A stretch of DNA of 64,000 bases, from assembly GCA_964436635.1 (NCBI GenBank), contig CAYTDM010000001.1, positions 124,001 to 188,000 on the forward strand, in the 5' to 3' direction. The notes under the pieces were generated by a model. That model did not search any database and had not been told where the DNA came from. It saw nothing but the letters and a program-made list of their open reading frames with translations. The position numbers were made by a program, and so were the translations under genes. This document shows positions 43,827-50,824 of the stretch, piece by piece (within the stretch, counting starts at the first letter, position 1; the number at the start of each line of letters is the position of its first letter). This DNA is from DASRQK01 sp964436635. GTDB taxonomy: Bacteria > Bacteroidota > Bacteroidia > Sphingobacteriales > Sphingobacteriaceae.

Positions 43827-44153
43827 TTATACCGCAAAACTTTCTCCACAAGCACAGGTTCTGCTTGCATTTGGATTATTAAATTCAAATCCTTTACCGT
43901 TCAAACCGGTTGAATAATCTAATTCAGTCCCAGCCAGGTATAAATAAGATTTAATATCTAAACAAATTCGAATACCATCTGCTTCCACAAATTGATCTCC
44001 TTTTTTTTCTTCATTGTCAAAATTGAGTTTATAGCTCAATCCTGAACAACCCCCACTTTCTACTCCTACACGAACAAAATAGGTAGCATCGTACCCTTCT
44101 TCACTCATGATCTCAAGAATCTTTCTTTTTGCATTTTCTGTGATGGTCACCAT
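43827..44153 (-). CDS. A-type iron-sulfur carrier (IscA/ErpA/SufA family)
   Basis: Small HesB-domain protein that delivers Fe-S clusters to apoproteins. The three cluster ligands are visible: the Cys in SGGCSGLSYKL and the C-terminal pair in RTCACGESF. FYVRVGVESGG-like YFVRVGVESGG and the ending GKGFEFNNPNAS are typical; 108 residues is the normal length. Its start lies 138 bases downstream of lpdA with a strong hairpin between them. Which of IscA, ErpA or SufA it corresponds to cannot be decided from context. Confidence 0.94.
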   Translation of the reverse strand: MVTITENAKRKILEIMSEEGYDATYFVRVGVESGGCSGLSYKLNFDNEEKKGDQFVEADGIRICLDIKSYLYLAGTELDYSTGLNGKGFEFNNPNASRTCACGESFAV

Positions 44154-44219
44154 GTCTTATTTATTTTATTGCAACTTTCTCTTTATTTATTATTGAAAGG
44201 TGTACAAACGCATGTTAAG

Positions 44220-44265
44220 CATTCCACCCCCATCCATGATCAGTTTGGATTTTGGGGATGGAATG
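44220..44265 (-). terminator. strong stem-loop between lpdA and the A-type carrier gene
   Basis: In minus-strand RNA a 12-bp stem (CAUUCCAUCCCC with GGGGGUGGAAUG, one U-G pair) encloses a smaller AUCC/GGAU stem. In plus-strand RNA the same position would be a C-A mismatch, so the structure is adapted to minus-strand transcription. No long U-run follows, so it is either a weak terminator after lpdA or a processing/stability element ahead of the downstream gene. Confidence 0.6.
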
Positions 44266-44291
44266 ACATTTACTTTATACCCAAATCATAT

Positions 44292-45698
44292 TTACATATG
44301 AATAGAGCGATTCGCTGTGGCAGCTAATGCGGCTTCCTTCAATGCTTCTGTATAGGTTGGGTGTGCATGACAAATACGTGCTATGTCTTCTGCAGAAGCG
44401 CGGTACTCCATTGCGACGACTGCTTCAGCTATCATGTCAGCTGCTCTTGGTCCGATCATATGAACACCCAAGACTTCATCCGTATCAGCATCGGCCAGCA
44501 CTTTTACAAAACCATCGGTGTCGCCGCTGGCTTTCGCGCGTCCGCTCGCTTTGAATGAAAAGCTCCCTACTTTATAGGCTTTGTTTTCAGCTTTTAATTG
44601 TTCTTCAGTTTTACCTACGCTGGCTACTTCAGGCCAAGTATACACGACTCCAGGTATTAAATTGTAGTCAATATGTGGCTTTTGTCCCGCCAAATATTCC
44701 GCTATACACATCCCTTCGTCTTCAGCTTTGTGAGCTAACATCGGACCTTTAATTACGTCACCAATGGCAAACACACCAGCAACTGGTGTTTCGTAATGGT
44801 CGTTTACAGGGATTTTTTTGCCCCGCTCTTCCAAACTAATTCCGATATTTTCTAATCCTAATCCTTCTGTATAAGCCGTGCGTCCTACTGCTACAATGCA
44901 GTAATCTCCTTCAACCGTTACTTCTTGACCTTTAGAGTCTGTAGCTTTGACGGTTACTACTTTTCCTTTCGTTTCTGCTCCACTGACTTTATGACCTAAT
45001 AAAAACTCCATGCCCAAAGATTTCTTTAAGACACGTTGTAATTCTTTGCCTAAGCCGCCGTCCATGGTTGCGATAATGGATTTTTCATATTCAATGACGG
45101 TAACTTTTGATCCTAAGCGAGCATAAACTGAACCTAATTCTAAGCCGATAACTCCACCGCCAATCACCATTAAGTGAGTTGGGATTTCCTGAAGATTTAA
45201 GGCTTCAGTAGAGGTGATAATTCTCTTTTTGTCAACAGGTAAGAATGGCAATGAAGTTGGTTTAGACCCCGTAGCGATAATCACATTCTTTGCGGTCAAT
45301 TGCTCTGTGGTGCCATCCTCTTTTGTAATTTTGATGGTGTTTTTGTCCACAAAACTTCCAAAACCTTGAAAGGAATCAATTTTATTCTTTTTGAATAAAT
45401 ATTGAATGCCAGCTGAGTTTTGTGCAACCACATCATTTTTTCTGGCAACCATCTTTTTAACATCCATTTTAACAGCACCGGTTTTGATACCGTGGCTTTC
45501 AAAATTATGAACAGCATTATGATAATGTTCAGATGAATCCAACAATGATTTTGAAGGGATGCACCCCACATTTAAACAGGTCCCTCCAAATGTGGCATAT
45601 TTTTCAATTACAGCAGTTTTCATGCCTAATTGAGCACAACGAATGGCTGATACATATCCGCCCGGTCCACTTCCTATAACGATAACGTCGTATTGCAT
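44292..45698 (-). CDS. lpdA: dihydrolipoyl dehydrogenase (E3)
   Basis: Flavoprotein that reoxidises dihydrolipoamide of 2-oxoacid dehydrogenase complexes and glycine cleavage. FAD-binding VIGSGPGGYVSAIRCAQLG begins the protein; the redox disulfide is GGTCLNVGCIPSK at about 39-51; the NAD site is VIGGGVIGLELGSVYARLG; the C-terminal CHAHPTYTEALKEAAL provides the active His-Glu. 468 residues, full length. The only E3 gene in the window, so it probably serves the SucAB complex encoded 4 kb away on the opposite strand. Confidence 0.97.
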   Translation of the reverse strand: MQYDVIVIGSGPGGYVSAIRCAQLGMKTAVIEKYATFGGTCLNVGCIPSKSLLDSSEHYHNAVHNFESHGIKTGAVKMDVKKMVARKNDVVAQNSAGIQYLFKKNKIDSFQGFGSFVDKNTIKITKEDGTTEQLTAKNVIIATGSKPTSLPFLPVDKKRIITSTEALNLQEIPTHLMVIGGGVIGLELGSVYARLGSKVTVIEYEKSIIATMDGGLGKELQRVLKKSLGMEFLLGHKVSGAETKGKVVTVKATDSKGQEVTVEGDYCIVAVGRTAYTEGLGLENIGISLEERGKKIPVNDHYETPVAGVFAIGDVIKGPMLAHKAEDEGMCIAEYLAGQKPHIDYNLIPGVVYTWPEVASVGKTEEQLKAENKAYKVGSFSFKASGRAKASGDTDGFVKVLADADTDEVLGVHMIGPRAADMIAEAVVAMEYRASAEDIARICHAHPTYTEALKEAALAATANRSIHM

Positions 45699-45732
45699 TC
45701 TTAAAATTATTTTGTTAATTTATATGTTGAAT

Positions 45733-46248
45733 TTATTTCACGATGATTTTCCCTTGCATGACACCATAATGTCCTGGGAAGCTACATAGGTATGGATATT
45801 CACCCGGCGTATCTAATACGAATTCAATGACATCACTTTCTCCAGGACCTAATAGTCTGGTATGAGCGATAATAGAAGATTTAAATGTTAATGGAATGTA
45901 ATCGTTGCCTACAGCTTTGATGGCCTCTCCACCAAATGCGGATACATCGGTGCCTGGTTTTAAGACGACCACATTGTGCCCCATAGACTCAATCGGCAAT
46001 TCTCCTACGTTATTAAATGTTAAGACCACTTTATCACCAGCATTTACTGTAAATTCCTTTACATCAAATTGCATCATATCATTTCCATTTAAAGCTAATT
46101 CTACTGTTTGTCCAGTTGCTTCAGGTGCAGCTGCGACTTCTGTCGTAGTAGTGCTTGTAGTTTCGCTGTTGTTTGTTTCACTTGGGCTTCCGCAAGCCAT
46201 TGCTAATGCTAAACTTGCAATAGCAGGAAATAAAAATACTTTTTTCAT
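45733..46248 (-). CDS. azurin-like blue copper lipoprotein
   Basis: Periplasmic electron carrier with a type 1 copper centre. The start is the ATG at 46248 (MKKVFLFPAIASLALAMACGS, lipid Cys at 19); a longer reading from 46287 would overlap the promoter element at 46285-46292. After a Thr/Ser/Ala linker the cupredoxin domain contains ESMGHNVVVL (His ligand) and the C-terminal YLCSFPGHYGVMQG (Cys, His and Met ligands), as in azurin and auracyanin. Likely donates electrons to a terminal oxidase such as the cbb3 enzyme at the left edge, by inference only. Confidence 0.93.
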   Translation of the reverse strand: MKKVFLFPAIASLALAMACGSPSETNNSETTSTTTTEVAAAPEATGQTVELALNGNDMMQFDVKEFTVNAGDKVVLTFNNVGELPIESMGHNVVVLKPGTDVSAFGGEAIKAVGNDYIPLTFKSSIIAHTRLLGPGESDVIEFVLDTPGEYPYLCSFPGHYGVMQGKIIVK

Positions 46249-46284
46249 GGTTTCTATATCTTTAAATGAATTTATATAATCATT

Positions 46285-46292
46285 CAAAAATA
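46285..46292 (-). promoter_or_regulatory. -7 promoter element (TATTTTTG) of the azurin-like gene
   Basis: Minus-strand TATTTTTG fits TAnnTTTG, 36 bases before the ATG at 46248. It overlaps the first codon of the alternative longer reading and so decides the start. Confidence 0.5.
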
Positions 46293-46419
46293 CAAAATAT
46301 TAATAGAAAATGGAATCCTTTCTGAAGTTGAATTATCAAGATATTGCAATAAAATTATACTGAATCAGCAGATTATGGATTTTTCAAGAAAAGAGTATGA
46401 ATTATTCAGAAAATCAGGT

Positions 46420-46550
46420 AAAAACAAAACCCCAGTGATGGGCACCGGGGTTTGTTACTAACCAATTATAAACCTAAATTATGAAAAGACTATTTTAAAA
46501 TTGTCATTGATGACCTTTCTTTTAAAAAGAAGTAAGTTTATCATCCTTTG
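46420..46550 (-). ncRNA. candidate small RNA with its own promoter and terminator
   Basis: On the minus strand a TATTTTTG element (46557-46564) is followed about 100 bases later by an 11-bp GC-rich hairpin (46427-46453) and TGTTTTT, an intrinsic terminator. One pair of that stem is U-G on the minus strand but C-A on the plus strand, which supports minus transcription. No annotated minus-strand gene ends here, so a separate transcript of about 130 nt is implied. Inside are GTCAT/ATGAC and TTCTTTT/AAAAGAA inverted repeats. Alternatively, the plus strand shows a conserved-looking stretch ACTAACCAATTATAAACC then AAATTATGAAAAGAC (a five-codon ORF, MKRLF), reminiscent of recurrent Bacteroidota elements such as the Flavo-1 motif. 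Confidence 0.45.
46427..46453 (-). terminator. intrinsic terminator of the candidate small RNA
   Basis: Minus-strand AAACCCCGGTG and CACTGGGGTTT-like arms pair around a 5-base loop, then TGTTTTT. Strong GC core of four C-G pairs. Confidence 0.65.
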
Positions 46551-46556
46551 ACACTG

Positions 46557-46564
46557 CAAAAATA
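46557..46564 (-). promoter_or_regulatory. -7 promoter element (TATTTTTG) of the candidate small RNA
   Basis: Minus-strand TATTTTTG; predicted start near 46550. No protein gene lies directly downstream on this strand. Confidence 0.4.
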
Positions 46565-46689
46565 CAAATAAATATTAATTTATTAAAATCCAATTGTAAT
46601 ATTTACGTCATAACACTTATTCTGTAAATGGTTATAAACAACGTCATTACAGTATTAAAATATGTATAACAATCATTGTGCCAAAATTA

Positions 46690-46723
46690 AAATTACACAC
46701 CAAATAGTGTAATTTATACACTA
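46690..46723. repeat. overlapping inverted repeats upstream of maf
   Basis: AAATTACAC (46690-46698) and GTGTAATTT (46707-46715) form an exact 9-base inverted repeat with an 8-base spacer; the right arm is shared by a second one, TAGTGT/ACACTA (46705-46723). This is 47 bases before the maf -7 element. An operator or switchable hairpin is plausible. Confidence 0.6.
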
Positions 46724-46769
46724 TCTATTTTTGTTCTTTTCTTGAAGCTAATTTATTATCAAAATTCCA

Positions 46770-46777
46770 TACATTTG
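46770..46777 (+). promoter_or_regulatory. -7 promoter element (TACATTTG) of maf
   Basis: TACATTTG fits TAnnTTTG and ends six bases before the maf ATG; the transcript should be nearly leaderless. Confidence 0.5.
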
Positions 46778-46783
46778 TAGCTT

Positions 46784-47368
46784 ATGAGCAAATTAATATT
46801 GGCGAGTCAGTCCCCAAGAAGGCAGGAATTACTTCGAAATCTCGGATATGATTTCATGACCATAATCCGTCCTGTAGACGAAACGTTTCCCAAAGGATGT
46901 TCTCCTGCAGAAGCGGTTGCTTACATTTCTGAAAAAAAAGCTGCCTGCTTTAACGATCTTTCAAGTGATCAGGTGATCTTGACGGCGGATACCATTGTCG
47001 TTAATGAGGGAATGATTTTGGGTAAGCCGAGTGGTGAACAAGAAGCGTTTGATATGCTGAAAAGTCTTTCAGATCGGACTCACCAAGTGATGACTGCATG
47101 CACTCTGTTTTATAATCAATCGATGAAAACGTTTGTGGAACAAACGGATGTGAAATTTGGCCCCCTTCGCGATGCAGATATTTGGTATTATATTCGCTCT
47201 AGGTTAGCTATGGATAAAGCGGGTGCTTACGGAATACAAGATTGGATCGGCCATGTGGGAGTCCAAGAAATTCGTGGTTCTTATACCAATGTTATGGGGT
47301 TGCCTACCGCAAAGCTCTATGAGGTAATGAATGCAGATTTTCCATTTCTTAATAAAAATATGTCGTAA
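46784..47368 (+). CDS. maf: Maf-like nucleoside triphosphate pyrophosphatase
   Basis: House-cleaning enzyme that hydrolyses non-canonical nucleotides (dTTP/UTP or modified pyrimidines). LASQSPRRQELLRNLG is the family's N-terminal motif; TADTIVVNEGMILGKP and the later DKAGAYGIQDW are the metal and substrate sites. 194 residues, normal. Its stop overlaps the next start as TAATG, so the two are translationally coupled. Confidence 0.94.
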   Translation: MSKLILASQSPRRQELLRNLGYDFMTIIRPVDETFPKGCSPAEAVAYISEKKAACFNDLSSDQVILTADTIVVNEGMILGKPSGEQEAFDMLKSLSDRTHQVMTACTLFYNQSMKTFVEQTDVKFGPLRDADIWYYIRSRLAMDKAGAYGIQDWIGHVGVQEIRGSYTNVMGLPTAKLYEVMNADFPFLNKNMS

Positions 47369-48027
47369 TGAATAAATTTAGAAAAAACTCGATGCGTAAA
47401 GGGCTTGTGTATTTGCTGTTAATTGGATTTATAAGCTTGTTTTTTGCCTGTGGAGTGAACCGTCAAAAAAGCGAATTAAATGCTTTAAAGAAATGTAAAT
47501 TTGAATTAGTCTCCGTGAATCAGTTAACTTTGGCAGGTGCAGATTTGGAACCCTTGTTATCTAAAGATCAACTTGATTTGTCAAGGATTCCATCCATTGC
47601 CTTTGGCTATTTGAATCAAGATTTACCGCTAAGGGCAAATATTGATATCAAAATCACCAATCCTACTAATCGGCTGGCGGGCGTAAAACAATTCAAATAC
47701 ATCCTTTTGATTGACGATTTGGAGGTCATCGATGGCACCTCTGATTTGCCTGTTCAAGTTCCTGGAAATTCAGCAGTGGTCGCTCCTATTGCGCTAAACG
47801 CAAACGTGTATAAATTGATTGCTAATTCAAATAACTTAAATAAAGTCTTGGAGTTTTTAGGATCTGAAAATCAAGAATCCAATCCTTCGATCAATTTGAC
47901 TATTAAGGTAAAACCTACGATTGATTTAGGGAATAAAGCAATCGATTATCCTGGGTATTTTTCCGTAGAAAAGCGCTTAGATAAAAATACCTTAAAGCGT
48001 TTAATATCAAATAAACAAACGCTTTAA
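47368..48027 (+). CDS. LEA14-type lipoprotein
   Basis: 219-residue protein whose real start may be either the Met at 1 or that at 9 (MRKGLVYLLLIGFISLFFACG); the lipoprotein Cys is at about 28. The mature part (about 45-205) looks like a single LEA14/water-stress domain: a long beta structure with FGYLNQDLPLRANIDIKITNPTN and LPVQVPGNSAVVAP. Role unknown; such proteins are widespread envelope lipoproteins in Bacteroidota. The last 15 codons lie inside a bidirectional terminator. Confidence 0.75.
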   Translation: MNKFRKNSMRKGLVYLLLIGFISLFFACGVNRQKSELNALKKCKFELVSVNQLTLAGADLEPLLSKDQLDLSRIPSIAFGYLNQDLPLRANIDIKITNPTNRLAGVKQFKYILLIDDLEVIDGTSDLPVQVPGNSAVVAPIALNANVYKLIANSNNLNKVLEFLGSENQESNPSINLTIKVKPTIDLGNKAIDYPGYFSVEKRLDKNTLKRLISNKQTL

Positions 48028-48042
48028 GGTATTTAATTTTTT
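47985..48042. terminator. bidirectional intrinsic terminator with 18-bp arms
   Basis: Arms 47985-48002 and 48017-48034 are exact reverse complements around a 14-base loop. On the plus strand AATTTTTT follows, terminating maf-LEA; on the minus strand the stem is followed by TTTTTATC, terminating floA. The left arm and loop are coding sequence of the LEA-type gene. A second copy of part of the right arm (TTTAAGGTATTTAAT) is at 48040-48054. Confidence 0.88.
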
Positions 48043-48054
48043 AAGGTATTTAAT
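48023..48054. repeat. direct repeat TTTAAGGTATTTAAT x2
   Basis: Fifteen-base unit at 48023-48037 repeated at 48040-48054 with two Ts between. The first copy is part of the terminator stem, the second lies outside it. Confidence 0.85.
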
Positions 48055-48059
48055 AAATA

Positions 48060-49049
48060 TTATTTACCTGAATTTTTATTTCCAGAGTTTCCAGGTTTTG
48101 CGATGGAACCTCTCATTTCAGTATCAGCTTGGATGTTTTGGAATTTATAATAATCCATGACGCCCAAATTTCCATTTCTAAATGCTTCGGCCATAGCCAA
48201 TGGCACTTGAGATTCAGCTTCAATTACTTTTGCTCTTGCTTCTTGGGCTTTAGCACGCATTTCTTGTTCAGTTGCCACAGCCATTGCACGACGTTCTTCT
48301 GCACGTGCATTTGCGACTTTTAAGTCGGCTTCTGCTTGGTCCGTTTGTAATTTGGCACCAATGTTCTCACCAATGTCCATATCCGCTATATCAATGGATA
48401 ATATTTCAAATGCAGTACCACTATCTAAACCTTTTGATAATACTGTTTTCGAAATTCTATCCGGATTTTCCAGTACTTCTTTATGGTTTTGTGCAGATCC
48501 AATCGTAGAGACAATCCCCTCTCCGACCCTTGCTAAAATCGTTTCTTCTCCAGCTCCCCCTACTAATTGATTGATATTTGCTCGTACAGTCACTCGAGCT
48601 TTTGCAATTAATTGAATACCATCTTTTGCAACCGCTGCAACGGGTGGCGTACTAATTACTCTTGGATTTACGGATAATTGAACAGCATCAAATACATCGC
48701 GGCCTGCTAAATCAATGGCAGTTGCCAGTTTGAAGTCTAATGGAATATTTGCTTTATCTGCAGAAATCAATGCTTTAATGACATTGTTTACATTCCCACC
48801 TGCTAAATAATGCGTCTCAATATCATTAGTAGTTAAGTTTAAACCCGCTTTGGTCGACGTAATCATGGCATTGGTCACTAAAGAAGGAGAAACTTTTCTT
48901 AATCGCATTAAAACCAAATTCAACAGATTGATTTTTACACCCGATAACTGGGCGGTGAACCACAGATTGATTGGCAATATATAAAGCAATAAAAAGAAGG
49001 CAATAATTCCTCCAACAATAAAGAAAATCGGCATTAAAGATGGTTCCAT
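48060..49049 (-). CDS. floA: flotillin-like protein FloA
   Basis: Membrane-microdomain scaffold of the SPFH superfamily (YqfA/UPF0365). The N-terminal hairpin-like hydrophobic segment (about 5-28, IFFIVGGIIAFFLLLYILP) is followed by an SPFH domain and an Ala/Glu-rich helical region (ANARAEERRAMAVATEQEMRAKAQEARAKV) that drives oligomerisation. 329 residues, family length. It is convergent with the LEA-type gene across the bidirectional terminator. No NfeD homologue is adjacent. Confidence 0.95.
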   Translation of the reverse strand: MEPSLMPIFFIVGGIIAFFLLLYILPINLWFTAQLSGVKINLLNLVLMRLRKVSPSLVTNAMITSTKAGLNLTTNDIETHYLAGGNVNNVIKALISADKANIPLDFKLATAIDLAGRDVFDAVQLSVNPRVISTPPVAAVAKDGIQLIAKARVTVRANINQLVGGAGEETILARVGEGIVSTIGSAQNHKEVLENPDRISKTVLSKGLDSGTAFEILSIDIADMDIGENIGAKLQTDQAEADLKVANARAEERRAMAVATEQEMRAKAQEARAKVIEAESQVPLAMAEAFRNGNLGVMDYYKFQNIQADTEMRGSIAKPGNSGNKNSGK

Positions 49050-49112
49050 TTAAGTTTAATTTTAGTTCAATTATAAAGATACTAAAAAATATTTATTTCT
49101 GCAAGTCTGTTA

Positions 49113-50117
49113 TTAGGACTCTATGCTCCAGCGCAAAAGTGAAGAGCCCCAAGAGAACCCTGCTCCAAACGCTGTCAACAGCATCAAATCCCCTTTTTTT
49201 AGTTGATTTCTATGTTCCCAAATACACAATGGAATGGTCGCCGCAATGGTATTACCATAGTAGGCAATGTTGATTAATGTTTTGCCTTCCTCCATTTTAA
49301 GTTCACTGCCTACAGCGTCGATAATTCTTTTATTCGCTTGGTGAGGCACGAGCCAATCAACATCCTGAATGGTAAAATCATGGCGTTTCAAAATTTCTCG
49401 ACAAGCCTCCGACATGGACTGTATCGCTTGTTTGAACACGACTTTTCCATTTTGTTTTATATGCCTTTTATTGCTGTTAAGTAATTCTTCTGTAAACGGA
49501 AATAAAGAGCCCCCCCCTTCAATGTTTAGAAATTCTGTTCCCTTCCCGTTTCCTAATAATATACTATCCATGATTCCGGGTTCCTCTGATGGCTCAAGCC
49601 AAACCACTCCTGCCCCATCTCCAAATAAAATATTTGTAGAACGATCGAGAATGTCTACGTAAGAACTGATTTTATCCGCCCCGATAACTAATACATTTTT
49701 ATGTCGACCGCTTTCTACGAGTGCAGCACCAATGTCTAAAACGTGTAGGAATCCTGCACAGGCAGCATTAACATCAAAAGCGGTCACTTGATCTAAATCC
49801 AATTTTTCCGCTAAAATGTTTGCGGTTGAAGGCATCATCATATCCGGCGTAGAAGTTGCTACCAAAATCGCATCTACTTTTTTGATGTCTTTTGGATAAT
49901 TTAATAACAAATCTTCTACGGCCTTCACGATCATGTCGGAAGTGCCTAAACCATCTTTTAAAATTCTGCGTTCTTTTATCCCGGTTCGTTGAACAATCCA
50001 TTCGTCGGATGTGTCGGATAATTTTTCAAGATCAGCATTCGTTCTTTTTTCTTCTGGAAGATAGCCACCAATGGCTGTAATTGTCGCGTACCGCTTCTTA
50101 TATTCCTCTTTTCCCAT
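49113..50117 (-). CDS. fabH: 3-oxoacyl-ACP synthase III
   Basis: Starts fatty-acid synthesis by condensing acetyl- or branched acyl-CoA with malonyl-ACP. The catalytic triad is complete: Cys in FDVNAACAGFLHVLD, His in LVPHQANKRIID and Asn in AYYGNTIAATIP. The N-terminal ITAIGGYLPEEKRTNADLE and TGIKERRI are typical FabH. Length 334. It is a stand-alone gene here; Bacteroidota often carry several FabH copies, so this may be one of them. A -7 element sits at 50188-50195. Confidence 0.94.
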   Translation of the reverse strand: MGKEEYKKRYATITAIGGYLPEEKRTNADLEKLSDTSDEWIVQRTGIKERRILKDGLGTSDMIVKAVEDLLLNYPKDIKKVDAILVATSTPDMMMPSTANILAEKLDLDQVTAFDVNAACAGFLHVLDIGAALVESGRHKNVLVIGADKISSYVDILDRSTNILFGDGAGVVWLEPSEEPGIMDSILLGNGKGTEFLNIEGGGSLFPFTEELLNSNKRHIKQNGKVVFKQAIQSMSEACREILKRHDFTIQDVDWLVPHQANKRIIDAVGSELKMEEGKTLINIAYYGNTIAATIPLCIWEHRNQLKKGDLMLLTAFGAGFSWGSSLLRWSIES

Positions 50118-50187
50118 ATTTCTCTATACCCGCATAATTCTCTATACCTGTTGTATAGCTTGCGTGCAAACACTAGTATTAATCAGG

Positions 50188-50195
50188 CAAAAATA
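50188..50195 (-). promoter_or_regulatory. -7 promoter element (TATTTTTG) of fabH
   Basis: Minus-strand TATTTTTG fits TAnnTTTG, 70 bases before the fabH ATG. Confidence 0.4.
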
Positions 50196-50285
50196 CAGGA
50201 AAAAAGCCAGAAATTTTGAATTTTTGAAATAAAATAGTGGGATTTTTACAATACTTCGGAAAAAATTTTTATATCTTTACTTTTC

Positions 50286-50705
50286 ATGAAAATAAAGGGT
50301 GTAAATACTTGGCGTCTAATTATTATGGTTACTGCGTATGTAACCTTATTGAGCCACGCATTTATACCACATCATCATCACGATGATGTGGTTCATTTTG
50401 GAAAAGACGGTTGCTCAAGCACAACCCATCATGCTGAACATCACCCTGCCCATGCGGATCCCCTTCCTTTCTCCGATTGCAACACGATTAAGAATGTAAT
50501 TTTAAGCATTCATCATTCAGATGAATCCAGTTTTTATCAATTGGATGTGCCTTATTGGGATCTGAATTGGTTTGCGTTTATTAATTTGTTGCCAAAAGCA
50601 ATTGAATCGGAAATTCACCAAATTGCTTATGTTGGACCAGAAGATAGTTGTCTGATGGGTCAACACACTTCTGCCAAATTTAGAGGTCCACCTTCTATTG
50701 TTTAG
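50286..50705 (+). CDS. His-rich membrane-anchored hypothetical protein preceding the RND efflux genes
   Basis: 139-residue protein with an N-terminal membrane helix or uncleaved signal (LIIMVTAYVTLLSHAF) followed at once by PHHHHDDVVHF and a His-rich stretch (STTHHAEHHPAHADP). The remainder is of unknown fold, with a few Cys (CSSTTHH, FSDCNTIKN, EDSCLMG). Similar small proteins sit in front of Cus-type systems in Bacteroidota, in my recollection (possibly the DUF6769 group). The His clusters and the neighbouring metal efflux operon suggest periplasmic metal binding; that is inference. Confidence 0.7.
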   Translation: MKIKGVNTWRLIIMVTAYVTLLSHAFIPHHHHDDVVHFGKDGCSSTTHHAEHHPAHADPLPFSDCNTIKNVILSIHHSDESSFYQLDVPYWDLNWFAFINLLPKAIESEIHQIAYVGPEDSCLMGQHTSAKFRGPPSIV

Positions 50706-50737
50706 TTATCTTAATTTTCTTATCCAGAAATAGCAAT

Positions 50738-50756
50738 CACATGATGCATTCATGTG
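50738..50756. promoter_or_regulatory. CACATGA-N5-TCATGTG inverted repeat before the efflux operon
   Basis: Exact 7-base arms with the spacer TGCAT, 33 bases after the His-rich gene and 69 before the adaptor gene. No T-run follows, so an operator for a metal-responsive regulator or an RNA stability hairpin is more likely than a terminator. Confidence 0.4.
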
Positions 50757-50824
50757 AAAGTGATAATTAAATATTATTCAAGCACTTAAACTTATTTACT
50801 TTTTTACACTTATTTTCATTCAAT

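Larger units (their letters stand above)
46288..46783. other. 496-base intergenic region, azurin-like gene to maf
   Basis: Divergent gap without a protein gene. It holds the azurin promoter, a probable minus-strand small RNA (46420-46550) with its own promoter and terminator, a set of overlapping inverted repeats (46690-46723) and the maf promoter. The rest is AT-rich without recognisable structure. Confidence 0.7.
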
